Assembly (NCBI GenBank): GCA_026873275.1
Contig: JANTUC010000001.1
Location: forward strand, 620,001 to 684,000
Length of the DNA: 64,000 nt
Source: Pseudopithomyces maydicus
Taxonomy: Eukaryota; Ascomycota; Dothideomycetes; Pleosporales; Didymosphaeriaceae
Direction of reading: 5' to 3'
The translations under genes and the position numbers were made by a program. This document shows positions 22,759 to 32,693 of the stretch, one piece after another (position 1 is the first letter of the stretch; every line of letters begins with the position of its first letter). The notes under the pieces are model-generated. The model saw nothing but the letters and a program-made list of their open reading frames with translations. It ran no database searches and was not told the origin of the DNA.

Positions 22759-23910
22759 ATGCACATGCCCACTATGACCACCGCTGTTGATCGCCTGACA
22801 CACCCGACCTTTGGCCCATATCCACTGCTTGCGTCCATCATGAATGAACCGTCGTCGCCTTACGCCATGTCCAGCAGCATGCAAACATTCACACCCTATC
22901 GTCACCCCCGAACTACAAATACCCAGTCCGCCCATTCCTACCGCGTTGAGAAGCCCAGGAGTAGCCACAATAGCCCCAGGATCGTGGAACGGAGGAAGAC
23001 GACCACGGGGGCAAAACTCTACGCCACGCTTGATGATCACTACAACATGATGATGGGCATCAATCCCGACCCGCCTGCCCTTGACTGTGGACCTATTATC
23101 TCACGTCCCATGAGCTGGCACCCGTCTTCGACCCAATTCGATTCTCACCGCCGCTCTACCTTGGATCACTCGAGGAGCGCAAGCCATAACCATTCCGCCT
23201 CGTCGCGAACATCTGGTCACGGGTCCGACTTTTACTCTCTATCCTCAAGGAACTTGATTTCGGTGGATTCTCAGCCTCCACATGCCACTACATGTGAAGC
23301 ATATCGAGGCTCGCAAGCCTCGGATTCCAGTTGGCACACTCGCCAGAGCTATGCTACTTCCTCGTACTCGACACCTGCCACGGAACCAATGCCATGGTAT
23401 CTTCAAGAGTGGGCTCGCAGAACGCAGGACCATGCGGTAGCTTCACAGAATGGTTCTGCAGAATTTCTCCCCATACAGCACCCGATAGAGCCCGAAGATG
23501 AGCACATGGACACAACTATGGAAGATTCGGGGAAAGAACTTATTGGCATGGGTCTCTACGACCTTCCTGATACGTCTTTTGATTGGACCACGCCAATTGG
23601 CGAGGCTACAGGAAAGGGCTTGAAGCTGGAAGAAACGTGGCAGCCGCCAGAAGAGGACGAGGACGAGGATGAGGACGAGGACGACCAGATTGACGATGCC
23701 AGCTCCGATGATGGGGACGAGGAGCTACCGCCGCCACCAGCTGTCGTGGCTCCTGCCGACCATGACAAGGCCACGCAGGCGAGAAATCTGGAGGGACAAA
23801 GCTTTTTCTTCGACGAGGACGATAGCGTCACCAAAGAGTGGTGGTATCAACACCTCAGGCAGCCTTCCATGCCGGTGCGGGACACGGGATACGGGTACGG
23901 TTGGTTGTGA
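22759..23910 (+). CDS. Conserved fungal acidic protein of unknown function
   Basis: 383 codons, intronless as read. The N-terminal half is Ser/His-rich and probably disordered. The C-terminal half holds the conserved-looking blocks MPWYLQEWARR, KELIGMGLYDLPD, GKGLKLEETWQPPE, a long Asp/Glu run (about residues 323-352) and QSFFFDEDD. I know this block order from uncharacterised ascomycete proteins but no function has been recognised. The first ATG is at 22759; an internal ATG at 22867 (MSSSMQTFTPYR) is an equally plausible start and looks closer to the conserved N terminus. The D/E run comes from a GAGGAC repeat. Confidence 0.68.
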   Translation: MHMPTMTTAVDRLTHPTFGPYPLLASIMNEPSSPYAMSSSMQTFTPYRHPRTTNTQSAHSYRVEKPRSSHNSPRIVERRKTTTGAKLYATLDDHYNMMMGINPDPPALDCGPIISRPMSWHPSSTQFDSHRRSTLDHSRSASHNHSASSRTSGHGSDFYSLSSRNLISVDSQPPHATTCEAYRGSQASDSSWHTRQSYATSSYSTPATEPMPWYLQEWARRTQDHAVASQNGSAEFLPIQHPIEPEDEHMDTTMEDSGKELIGMGLYDLPDTSFDWTTPIGEATGKGLKLEETWQPPEEDEDEDEDEDDQIDDASSDDGDEELPPPPAVVAPADHDKATQARNLEGQSFFFDEDDSVTKEWWYQHLRQPSMPVRDTGYGYGWL

Positions 23911-25088
23911 AGAAGACATGGGTTTCTACATTTAGCATAGCGCGGGCGTTCTGTTTCATTTGGGATTGAGACAGGGTTACATGGACGGATACAGATACCC
24001 TCAAACCTTTGGATGGCATGTCCTCGCGTCAGGTGGACCCGGTACGCTCGTGGGTAGCCACTGTATGCAGTTCAAGGCATGGCGAGAAGGATAGCATTAG
24101 ACTAGCCTAGCATAGCACACGCAACAAGTCAACAAAACTAGACTATCGGCACAAGCTTGGATAGGTGCCCGTCACATGACATGGATGTATGGTTCCATGG
24201 ATCCGTGGATGGACTTTGGACGACCGCGGCCATGGGTCGGACGATGAGCGTCAGCCCCCCGGTGTTCCTTTACACAATGCCAACGTGTAAGCGTCCGGGC
24301 GAGGCAGACCAGTTTGATCGGAACCATGCCCAGCTCGGCGGCTTTGCTGGGCCTGCGTCGGAGCATGTGGCAGAGCATGGAGCCGGGTGGATCCTGGGCG
24401 CCGCGCAATGATCCAACGTGCGAAGAAACTTTGCCTCGAATAGCCAGCGCCGGGACCAGGCCGGTTCTGCGTTGGCGCTCTGCTCGTTTCGCAAGAGGAC
24501 AAGCTTCACGTCGTGCCCATGGCACCGATAGCCTGCCGTGCGGTGCCACAAATGGTAGCGGGTGGGTTGGGTGTGCAAGCCGGGCTGCAAGTCAGCGCGG
24601 GTCGGTCATCGCCGTAGTTGCCCCGCGAGCGGCCACCTACCCGCTCCTTCGCTATTGGCATCGCCAGCGTGTTCGACAGCTCGGTGGGTTTCGCAGGCAG
24701 CCAGGAGAGTTTTTGGCCTGGAGCACCGTGTGCTTGCTACTGCATGCACGGGCGGGAGAAGGTTTGTAGAAACCGCTTCCGTCGCCCTTTGCGTCAGTCA
24801 TCTGCATCGTCGACGTCACGGCTCGGATGCGCGCGGGTCACGACCCGATGCGCGCCGCCGCCCATCGACTTTCCACCAAGACTGGCGACACACTTGGACG
24901 CGTCTTCTCGAAGAGGCCCCGAGGTCTGCGCGAAGTCACGTGCCGTCATTACACCTAGGCCCCCGGGCCCTAGGTACCTCGGTAGGTAGAGACCCAAGTA
25001 GCCACCTATGTACCTAGCCACACTTGTCAAGCGCCCCCGCGCCATCCGTTTTTGTCGCACCTACATACACACCCATCGCACCTCTCCC
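23911..25088. promoter_or_regulatory. Intergenic and LAS1 upstream region
   Basis: No gene supported. The LAS1-proximal part contains an E-box CACGTG at 24937-24942 and a near-palindrome at 24953-24973 (CCTAGG, C/G core CCCCCGGGC, CCTAGG), followed by several overlapping GTAGGTA/ACCTA motifs to about 25,020. Confidence 0.5.
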
Positions 25089-26461
25089 ATGGCGCCGCAC
25101 TTCGTCGCGACCCCGTGGCGCGATGCAAACGAACTGCTTGACCTGAGGCGGGACCTGTATGATGCGCGTCCCCAAGTCGCTGGCCCGCGCCAAAAGGCCG
25201 TCACCAAGGTCCTCGCTTGGCGCCTCCGAAGGGCAGAACTGCCTCTGCTGCTGGAAAGCACCGCCGACATGGTCGAGGCAACGTTGAGAGACGACCAGGG
25301 AGAGCTCTCGTCGTCCACTCTGAAGCTGCTCTACGCCACGGCCATCTCGAGGTATGTCGTCTCCTGACCTGCATCCTATGCCTGCCAACACCACCGGGTA
25401 GGTTTGTCACCGGACTTCTCGATACGCAAACAGATCTCTCACGCTTATCCCTCCCTTCCCAACCCATGCCTCCCATTCCCGTCGCCCTGCGAGAGATACG
25501 CCATCGCATCGTCCATCGTCATATCCCCTCGCTCGCCGAGCTCAAATGCGCCGCACAAGAAGGATTGGATTGGCTGTGGCAACACTACTGGTCCCATCTC
25601 GATGCCCTCCTCGCCCAAGCTGCTTGCACCCACCAGCAATTGTCCTCACGAGAAATTGAAGAACGACTACAGATGATCCTTAAAGCTTACGTCAAGGAGC
25701 GCAAGGCAGAGATCAAGGGCAAGAACAAGAATGGAAAAGCGGGGGACACTGCCGTAGGGACCTACCTTGCCATCGACATGCCGGGTCATGTGAAGATGCA
25801 GAAATTGCTGCACTTGTTGGTGCAGGAGAAGCAAATTTTGCCCGTGGGTAAACGGCTAGGCACGAGCATGGAAGGCGCATATTTGATTTGGTCACCTTTC
25901 CTGATCTCGCTCATCAAGGCCAACGCACCATTTCAGCAAGCATTGACAGGGCGCATGGTCGAGGTGCTGAGCACGCGGTCTCGAGGATCGGAAATGGTGG
26001 AAGCGAATGCTGAACAGGAAGGTATGCATGATTGGGTGGTGCATATCGAAACATCACCTGAATGGCAAGAGGCGAGGAAGCGAGGCACAGCAATCCCAAA
26101 CGACGTACTCGGTGCCTGCTTCACTACGCCTACATTCTGGACCCTGAAACTGGCCGAGACTTTGATAAGCAGGGTACACATCGCCGACCCAAAGGCAACA
26201 GAAGCTTGGCTTGCCGTGTTGGACGCGGCGAGAATCGAGACAAGCCATAGACAGGAGGGGTGTGGATCGCCCACGATCAAGGTAGATGCGATGGATCTAG
26301 ATGGCATCCATGCCGATTCTCCAGCGCTGAGCCTGACGGCTGGAAAACATGTAGTGAAGAAGACTGGCGGATCGCAAAAATACCCTGGATTGTGGAGACC
26401 ACAGCCCATTGGCTGGATACCACCTGGGTGCGAGAGGCAAACACATGAACATATCAATTGA
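25089..26461 (+). CDS. LAS1: LAS1 family HEPN endoribonuclease, pre-rRNA ITS2 processing
   Basis: Exons 25089-25351 and 25402-26461 (GTATGT..TAG intron) give 440 aa. The Las1 N-terminal domain (residues ~1-170) starts TPWRDANELLDLRRDLY, has LPLLLESTADMVEA, FVTGLLD, and the HEPN nuclease motif R-x4-H at R121-H126 within REIRHRIVHRHIPSLAELK, then GLDWLWQHYW. In the known pathway Las1 with the kinase Grc3 cuts ITS2 of pre-rRNA in the nucleolus, giving the 3' end of the 25S precursor side of the cut. The C-terminal half is less conserved; the end (YPGLWRPQPIGWIPPGCE) matches the short Las1 tail motif that in yeast contacts Grc3. It is convergent with SWD2. Confidence 0.88.
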
Positions 26462-26886
26462 TCATACACTCACGTGAAGAGACGGCTACTTTGCTAATAT
26501 CATTTCCGGCAAATCGTCCGACCAAGTACCTTTGATTCGTTCGCACTTCTTCCCTAATCATTCGATTACACACGCCCAAATCAGGAGCATGGAATATGTT
26601 TTCCTGACGATATAATGAATTCCTGGGTTGAATTGTCGGTTCGTGTTCTTATCTCCACCTTTGCGAGTAACTGAAGGCCGCGGATCGTCTCTCTGTCTCT
26701 GTCTCCCCTTCCCTTTCTCCCTCCGCTCGCACAAGCTTCGTTCCCTGTCGAAGCGACACAGCAATCGACTAAAAGCCCTTTTGGCCCTTGGTAATGTTTC
26801 AGCACAAGTGGTGCTGCTGGCACAAGGATGCTTTTCGTGTTGCCAAGATGCAACGGACGTTAGTGTTCCTAGCACACAAAGTTCTT
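26462..26886. other. Convergent intergenic region, pyrimidine-rich
   Basis: Between the LAS1 and SWD2 stops. A CT-rich tract lies at about 26,687-26,730. No gene. Confidence 0.5.
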
Positions 26887-28042
26887 CTACATCATGATGT
26901 CTGGATCGGGCTGCCAAAAGACCAAGTCTTTGTCTGCGGTAGCAAGCATGTTATACTTGGGATTGTAACCAACCACGGCAGCCTTGGTGGGTCCGGCAAG
27001 GTGGTCAGCATTCGTGTACTTGTCCGACGCAGCATCACGGGAGAGATCCCAGACTAGGAGGCCTTCTTCGCCACTGCCGCCGATCAGGTACTGTCCGTCC
27101 GGGGTAGCACACGTGTCACCCTGGCCGAGGGCACCGACCGGTCGATTCGCAACATTGGGGCCTTGGGTTGAGGGGAAGGCCTGAGGGGCGAGGCGACCTG
27201 TAGGGCCTCTTTTGCGGAAGCAGAAATGTTTCAAGGCGCCATCAAAGGCATCAAGGACGAAGTGTCCAGCTCCAGTGGTAGAGATGATCAGGTGCTTCCC
27301 GTCGTTTGTGAATTCAATCTTGGTCCACTCTCCGCCGTCGGGGCCGAGGAAGCGCTGGTGAAGGTCGGCCATGTCAAAGGTCGCGAACGGGATCTTATCG
27401 TAGTTGCGAACGTCGTAGAGCAGGACAGCGTGGCCAAGCTGCGAGGCGATGGCGATGACGGTGGCGGATGGGTCGTAACATGCGAGGTAGGCGCCGTGCA
27501 GGTTGAGCATGCCCTGGAAGTTGGGCGACTGCAGGTCCCACAGACGCACGGTGTTGTCCTTGGCGCACGAGATGAAGGTGTCGTTTGCCGGGCAGAGCTG
27601 GATCGAGGTGACGGTGTCGGTGTGGCCGCGGAAGTAGCGGGTGAAGGAGTTGTCGTGGGTGGAGAAGAAGCGGATGGTGTCGTCGACCTTTGTGCTGGCG
27701 TATATGATGTTCTGGGCATGGTGGGAGAAGCGGGCCAGATGGACGCCGTACTTCTGGCTCTTGAACTCCTTGGCGTGCTTGCCCAGGGCGGCGTTGTAGA
27801 TGTGCAGCGTCTCGTCGTCGCGGGCCACGACGGCCAGGTCGCCCGTGTCGTCGAAGTCGAGCGAGGTGATGCAGGTGCGCTGGGTGGGGGCCTTGAATTT
27901 CTGCGCGCGCGTCAGCCGGGGCAGGGCCACGGAGGGAGAGGGTCGGGGGCACCTTTGCTGGGCGGAGGGCGGCAATGACGTCGGCCACCTTCTGCGTCGC
28001 GTGCTCTGGCGGCGGCGGCGGTGCGCCCGAGCCGGTGGCCAT
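26887..28042 (-). CDS. SWD2: COMPASS / Set1 complex WD40 subunit Swd2
   Basis: Exons 28042-27953 and 27900-26887 give 367 aa. The 52-nt intron has GTGCCC..GCGCAG borders and a CTGAC branch point; it joins IAALRPAK to KFKAPTQR and explains what otherwise looks like a frameshift. The chain is a WD40 propeller: TSLDFDDTGDLAVVARDDETLHIYNA, FSHHAQNIIYASTKVDDTIR, YFRGHTDTVTSIQLCPANDTF, KDNTVRLWDL and a final GGSGEEGLLVWDL. These match Swd2/WDR82, which in known complexes acts in the H3K4 methyltransferase COMPASS and in the cleavage-polyadenylation factor. The N-terminal Pro-rich stretch is short. It shares a 340-bp divergent promoter with OAC1. Confidence 0.88.
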
Positions 28043-28382
28043 GATGGGATGAGTGCAGCCGGGCTACCTGGGGCGTGGCAGCATGTCCTGCTCGGGCGAC
28101 GTGGCCGTGTTGCCCGTGTCTGCGTGGGTGACGGGAGGTGAAGGACTGGGACGTGGAGGAACGGTAACGATCCAGGTGCAACGATTGCCGCCCGGGCGCG
28201 CAGCGACCCTGCGCCGCTTGGCACGCCCAAAAGTCGCTGTGGAGCCCTGGAGCCCTGGAGCCCTGGAGAGCCCTGCCGTCAGCGGCCTCCGGGATCGGCC
28301 ATTGCCCAGCGCGCTTTCCAGCTCGCTCGCACAGGAGTGCAATGTTCTTTGCCATCCTCCACTGCCTCTCCGCGCCCTCACC
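28043..28382. promoter_or_regulatory. SWD2/OAC1 divergent promoter with GAGCCCTGG repeat
   Basis: A 340-bp region between the two start codons. It carries three tandem GAGCCCTGG units plus a partial one at 28241-28275. Confidence 0.6.
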
Positions 28383-29417
28383 ATGTCCACAACCCTAGGG
28401 CAAGCACCCGCCCGTCGTCGCCCACCCCCACCGCGCTGACCCTGCTCCCAGGTCCTTCATTGCCGGTGGCATCGCCGCTTGCGGCGCAGTCACCGTCACC
28501 CACGGCTTCGAGACGGTCAAGATCCGCCTGCAGCTGCAGGGCGAGCTGCAGTCCAAGAAGGATGCCCCGCGCATGTACAGAGGCGTCTTCCACGGCGTCG
28601 GTGTCATCCTCAAGAACGAAGGGCCCAAGGGCTTGCTGCGAGGCCTGTCTTGCGCCTACGTCTACCAGATGACGCTCAACGGCTGCCGCTTGGGCTTCTA
28701 CGAGCCCACCCGCAAGTTCCTGACCAGCGCAATCTACAAGGACGACCAGGTGCAATCCTTTGGCGTCAACCTCTTCTCCGGCGCATCTTCAGGTATCCTC
28801 GGCGCCGCCGCCGGCTCGCCCTTTTTCCTCGTCAAGACGCGCTTGCAATCCTATTCCCCCTTCCTACCCGTCGGCACCCAACATCACTACGACGGCGCCG
28901 TCGACGGCATGCGTCAGATCTACCGCACCGAGGGGATCAAGGGACTGTACCGGGGAGTCGCTCCCGCCATGATCAGGACAGGCTTCGGTAGCTCCGTCCA
29001 GCTGCCCACCTACTTCTTCGCCAAGAGGCGCCTGGTGAAGCACCTGGGCATGGAAGAGGGCATGCCGCTGCATATCGCCAGCAGCACCGCCAGCGGCTTC
29101 GTCGTCTGCTGCGTCATGCACCCTCCGGACACCGTCATGTCGCGCATGTACAACCAGACCGGCAATCTATACAGCTCAGCATTTGATTGCCTGTACCGGA
29201 CTGTTAAGACCGAGGGTTTGCTAGCTGTTTACAAGGGATACTTTGCACACTTGGCCCGCATATTACCCCACACGGTATGTTCCTCTGCAGTCGCCTTGTT
29301 GCATCATCCTGCTGACCCTGAAAGATTCTAACCCTCACACTTGCCGAGCAAACAAACAAACTCATGCGGAGGTTCGAAGACAGAATATTGTCCCCCGAGT
29401 TAAAAGCCAAATTATAG
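28383..29417 (+). CDS. OAC1: Mitochondrial oxaloacetate carrier (Oac1 type)
   Basis: Exons 28383-28399, 28452-29274 and 29325-29417 give 310 aa. The first exon is only 17 nt and its donor is GC (AGG|GCAAGC), giving a GC-AG intron of 52 nt; this yields MSTTLGSFIAGGIAAC, the expected start for the family. Three mitochondrial-carrier repeats are visible with signatures FETVKIRLQ, SPFFLVKTRLQ and HPPDTVMSRMYNQ, and the Oac1-like FLPVGTQHHY, GFGSSVQLPTYFFAKRRL and CCVMHPPDTVMSR segments. Known role: import of oxaloacetate, sulfate or related dicarboxylates across the inner membrane. The final exon adds TLAEQTNKLMRRFEDR. Confidence 0.87.
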
Positions 29418-29801
29418 AATACGATACAGCAATTTCGTTTCCCGCACCCCCTGTAGAATATACCTAGTACATTAACATCATTTTTAGTGCATGGCGAAGG
29501 AGAGAAAAAAAGTTCAAATCACCACTTCGATGCTCAGATTTCTGCAGTGCTCCTACGCGTGCTTTCCCAAATGCAAATGGATTTCCTGCCACGTACGACA
29601 TGACGTACGTCACGACGTACGTCACAATTGAGTGTATCCTATGGTCTGATAAAGAATATTGATGCAACCACTCCATCTATCACGAATGCAGCAATGAATT
29701 TGTTCAAATCAATCAGACATTAGAATCGAGATCGTAGCATTATGATCCATGTCTATGTTTTAAGTCTACAGTCACTTCCCTCGATCTTTATGCAGCTTGA
29801 C
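29418..29801. other. Convergent intergenic region OAC1 / peroxidase
   Basis: No gene. Contains the paired palindromes at 29601-29624; otherwise unremarkable AT-leaning sequence. Confidence 0.5.
29601..29624. promoter_or_regulatory. Two adjacent ACGTACGT palindromes (CRE-like)
   Basis: TGACGTACGTCA (a perfect 12-base palindrome) is followed directly by CGACGTACGTCA. Located between the convergent OAC1 and peroxidase genes. Resembles bZIP half-sites; a terminator hairpin is another possibility. Confidence 0.4.
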
Positions 29802-31424
29802 CTATGCCTTGAGCGGTGTGCAGTCATTCTGACTCAGCGCTGCCGTTTTCTGAAACTCGATTTTTTTGGTGTCATCAAGCACAATGTCAAAGGTTGTGCT
29901 ATCACTCTGCCCGTTGATAGCCATGTCCTTTATCTCGAACAGATCATACCCAGCCAATGCCTGGCCAGTTTTAACAAAATCCTCTACTTGAACTTCCAGG
30001 CGATCCAGCACCGCCCCTTGAGGAATGTGTTTAGCGAAATGCAATGCTGGGGCAGACAAAGGTGAGGACGAAGTGTTACTACGGACCGCAGCGACAACGG
30101 TGAGAGCGCCGTTCCACCCACCGTTGCCATCCGATACAAACTTCTGACACGACTGATAAACTTGGTAGAGCACGTCGTCTTGCACAGGAAAGCCGGTGCC
30201 GCCATTCTGGTAAACGGTTGTCTGATTGGTGGACGGCACCGTGAGGTGAATGTTGAATGCGCTGATCCCTTCGGAAGCAGAAATCTGTGTATCCCATTCG
30301 AAAAAAACAAATTTGTGTCCCTTGAAGCCACTTGCCGTACCATCTTGCCATGTTGGACGTACGCTCTGGATCTTCGTGGTACTGTTGTTGCCTAGGTGGT
30401 CGAGGTAGGTGATGTGCGCGGAAAGGTCATCCGCAGTCCGTCCGGTATCAGCCTCATATCGCACGCGGATGTAGCCGGAAAAGTCGAGGGTCCCATTAGC
30501 ATTAAGGGCAAGAGTGTTGATATACGGCTTTACATCGATAGGAGTAAGAGGTTCCGAAAGGGAGACGACCGAAGGCACCGTGTCGATCATTCTTGCCATG
30601 AGAGACTGACATCTCTCTTGAAAGTAAGTTGGATCCGCGAGCGCTTGCATAGTCTTGTTGCCGTCTGCAGCAAAGATCCTTCGGTCCGAATTCATGGTGT
30701 TGTTTGCGCCCACGACAAGTGGGTTTGAAGTGTTGCTATGCAAGTATTCGGTCACCACCTGATTGTCAAACACCGAACTGCTGTCGTCGAAACGTGTCAC
30801 TTGTCCGGCGGTATCATCTCTCGTTATTTCGGGAAAGTCTTCATGGTGTACACCACCGAGTGTGTGGCCGCAGGCCACCAGCTCGATCATCTCTGTCTGG
30901 TTGAACCCCTGCATAGCAAACATATTTGTGTGCGTCTCCAGATCTTGTTGTGGCTCTGGAACCCCACTCCTCCCTGCCCCAGTTGCATCAATACGACCAA
31001 CTCGTAAAGGGACATTATACCCGCCGCAAACGCTCATGCTCCCCACGACTGCCAACGCCAGCAGGTCCGCACCCGAGCTCCGGGTCGTATGGAAAGCTGC
31101 CAGGTGACCGAAAGTGTTATTAAACGCCGAGCCGCGGTTTTCTCCCCGGTTCGTTTCGAACATGATAGATGCATCAAGGCCACCAGTCCCAGTTTCAACG
31201 TCTGCAGTCGCCATGTCGTGATACGCGGTGCGAATCCATTCAGCAGAATTCTGACGCCCTGGCTCGTTTTGTCCAAACCCGCAAGAGAGAATACCGTCGA
31301 TGAACCCAAAGCGATTGAAGCCGTCCTGCAAATAGAGAAGATCTTCCATGTGATCATGTTGCCCAGGCCAGACATAATCGGCTGTTACCATAGATGTTAT
31401 TGCAACGAGAGCAATATATCTCAT
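29802..31424 (-). CDS. Secreted heme peroxidase (fungal class II-like)
   Basis: Intronless, 540 aa from the ATG at 31424, which starts a clear signal peptide (MRYIALVAITSMVTA); an in-frame ATG at 31445 would add seven residues. Distal heme residues R65 and H69 lie in SAEWIRTAYHDMA, the Ca/Gly-rich block ETGTGGLDASIMFETNRGEN follows, and the proximal His H187 is in ELVACGHTLGGVHHED. GADLLALAVVGSMSVCGG is the conserved helix between them. The peroxidase domain ends around residue 260-280; the remaining ~260 residues form an extra beta-rich-looking C-terminal domain with several N-glycosylation sequons, as in some ascomycete peroxidases. Likely extracellular H2O2-dependent oxidation; substrate unknown. 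Confidence 0.87.
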   Translation of the reverse strand: MRYIALVAITSMVTADYVWPGQHDHMEDLLYLQDGFNRFGFIDGILSCGFGQNEPGRQNSAEWIRTAYHDMATADVETGTGGLDASIMFETNRGENRGSAFNNTFGHLAAFHTTRSSGADLLALAVVGSMSVCGGYNVPLRVGRIDATGAGRSGVPEPQQDLETHTNMFAMQGFNQTEMIELVACGHTLGGVHHEDFPEITRDDTAGQVTRFDDSSSVFDNQVVTEYLHSNTSNPLVVGANNTMNSDRRIFAADGNKTMQALADPTYFQERCQSLMARMIDTVPSVVSLSEPLTPIDVKPYINTLALNANGTLDFSGYIRVRYEADTGRTADDLSAHITYLDHLGNNSTTKIQSVRPTWQDGTASGFKGHKFVFFEWDTQISASEGISAFNIHLTVPSTNQTTVYQNGGTGFPVQDDVLYQVYQSCQKFVSDGNGGWNGALTVVAAVRSNTSSSPLSAPALHFAKHIPQGAVLDRLEVQVEDFVKTGQALAGYDLFEIKDMAINGQSDSTTFDIVLDDTKKIEFQKTAALSQNDCTPLKA

Positions 31425-32693
31425 GTTAGCGACAGAATGCAACAAAGCGTTGCTTGTATTAATATTAGTAGAGTGATGGAAAGGTCAAGTTGAAAGCGAG
31501 AGTATGTATGGGTGAGAGAAAAGAAAAGGATGTGGTGGAGAGCATTGTATTTAACAGTTGAGTCTGGGTTGACGTTGACCTGTTCAGGCCACGCCATGAC
31601 TATTGAATGCTAGGGGGTTGTGTCGAGGCAGGGCTGCTTAGCGGCTTCTAAAAGTAGGAACGCGAAAAGAAGACGCCGCATTGGTGGGCGCATTGCATTG
31701 CTTGTGTGGAAGACTGCACTTGCCGAGGTCTAATTCAATGCGGAGACGCCTATCATTACTCGGCTTCGATTATTTGAATGGGGAGATGAAGACAAATTCC
31801 TAATATGTTATTCGTCAACTATTCTTATGCCTGAGAAGTTGCCTATCTTGGCTGTGACTCTGTTTGTGTGTCCAGTAGCACATTAATATCTCGTTCTTTG
31901 TGAAACGAAACTTATTCGTACGCCATGTTAATGAAAACTACGTTTCCTTGAAGCTACAATGTAGAATCAAGTATCGGACTATGTGATCAGTGGTGCATGT
32001 CGGTCATCGGGGCCAGGATATCGTGAAAAAAGGGAAAAAAAAACATTTCGTGCTACAGAAACCAAACCGTGTTGGATTCTAAAATTGAAATGATAGCCGA
32101 AGTGGAGAAACAGTCAAAACCCCATGATCCCAGAAAGCGGTCCCGAGTTCAGTGATCGGACTGCAGCATGAAACAGGGGGTAGTCATTGCACGATGCTAA
32201 CAAAATCATAAAGACAAGGCCACACTGACTGACGTTGCAAATCTACCCGTCAAAATCGTCAAGCCCACAACCACGATCATCAAAGCAGATATATCAAATC
32301 ACGTAAAGTATTTCATGCACTCAATAAACAATGGTGAGAAGGACTGGCCAATATTTTTGACCCCTCTCAGCCCAAATCACATGGCGCTAAGTCTCAGGTA
32401 AGACTAGTCAGAGGATCATGCAGTGTGAAGTGTACAAGTGTACAATAGTGTGAATATGCAAGAATTGCATCAGTATCTAATGACAGGATGGGACTTGGAC
32501 ATTGCACATAGCAACCCAACGGGTCCATGACAGCAGATAAAGCTAGGGTTTACGCTTCTTTGTATTTTTACAGCGGTGCGCTCCAGCACCTCAATGCCAC
32601 ATTTCCCCACCTTTCTCGATCCCAGTCCCTCCCATTCCAAATAGAAAAATTGCTACCCCAATCATGTCATCTCCTCAGTATGGAATGTTACAT
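31425..32693. promoter_or_regulatory. Peroxidase upstream region and SEC61 3' side
   Basis: No gene supported in 1.27 kb. Expected to contain the peroxidase promoter (near 31.5 kb) and the SEC61 3' end. An A-rich run lies near 32,027-32,044. Confidence 0.5.

Noticed and set aside
27901..27952. Apparent frameshift at the SWD2 N terminus
   Set aside because: A 52-nt intron with CTGAC branch and CAG acceptor joins the two frames perfectly, so no base error is needed.
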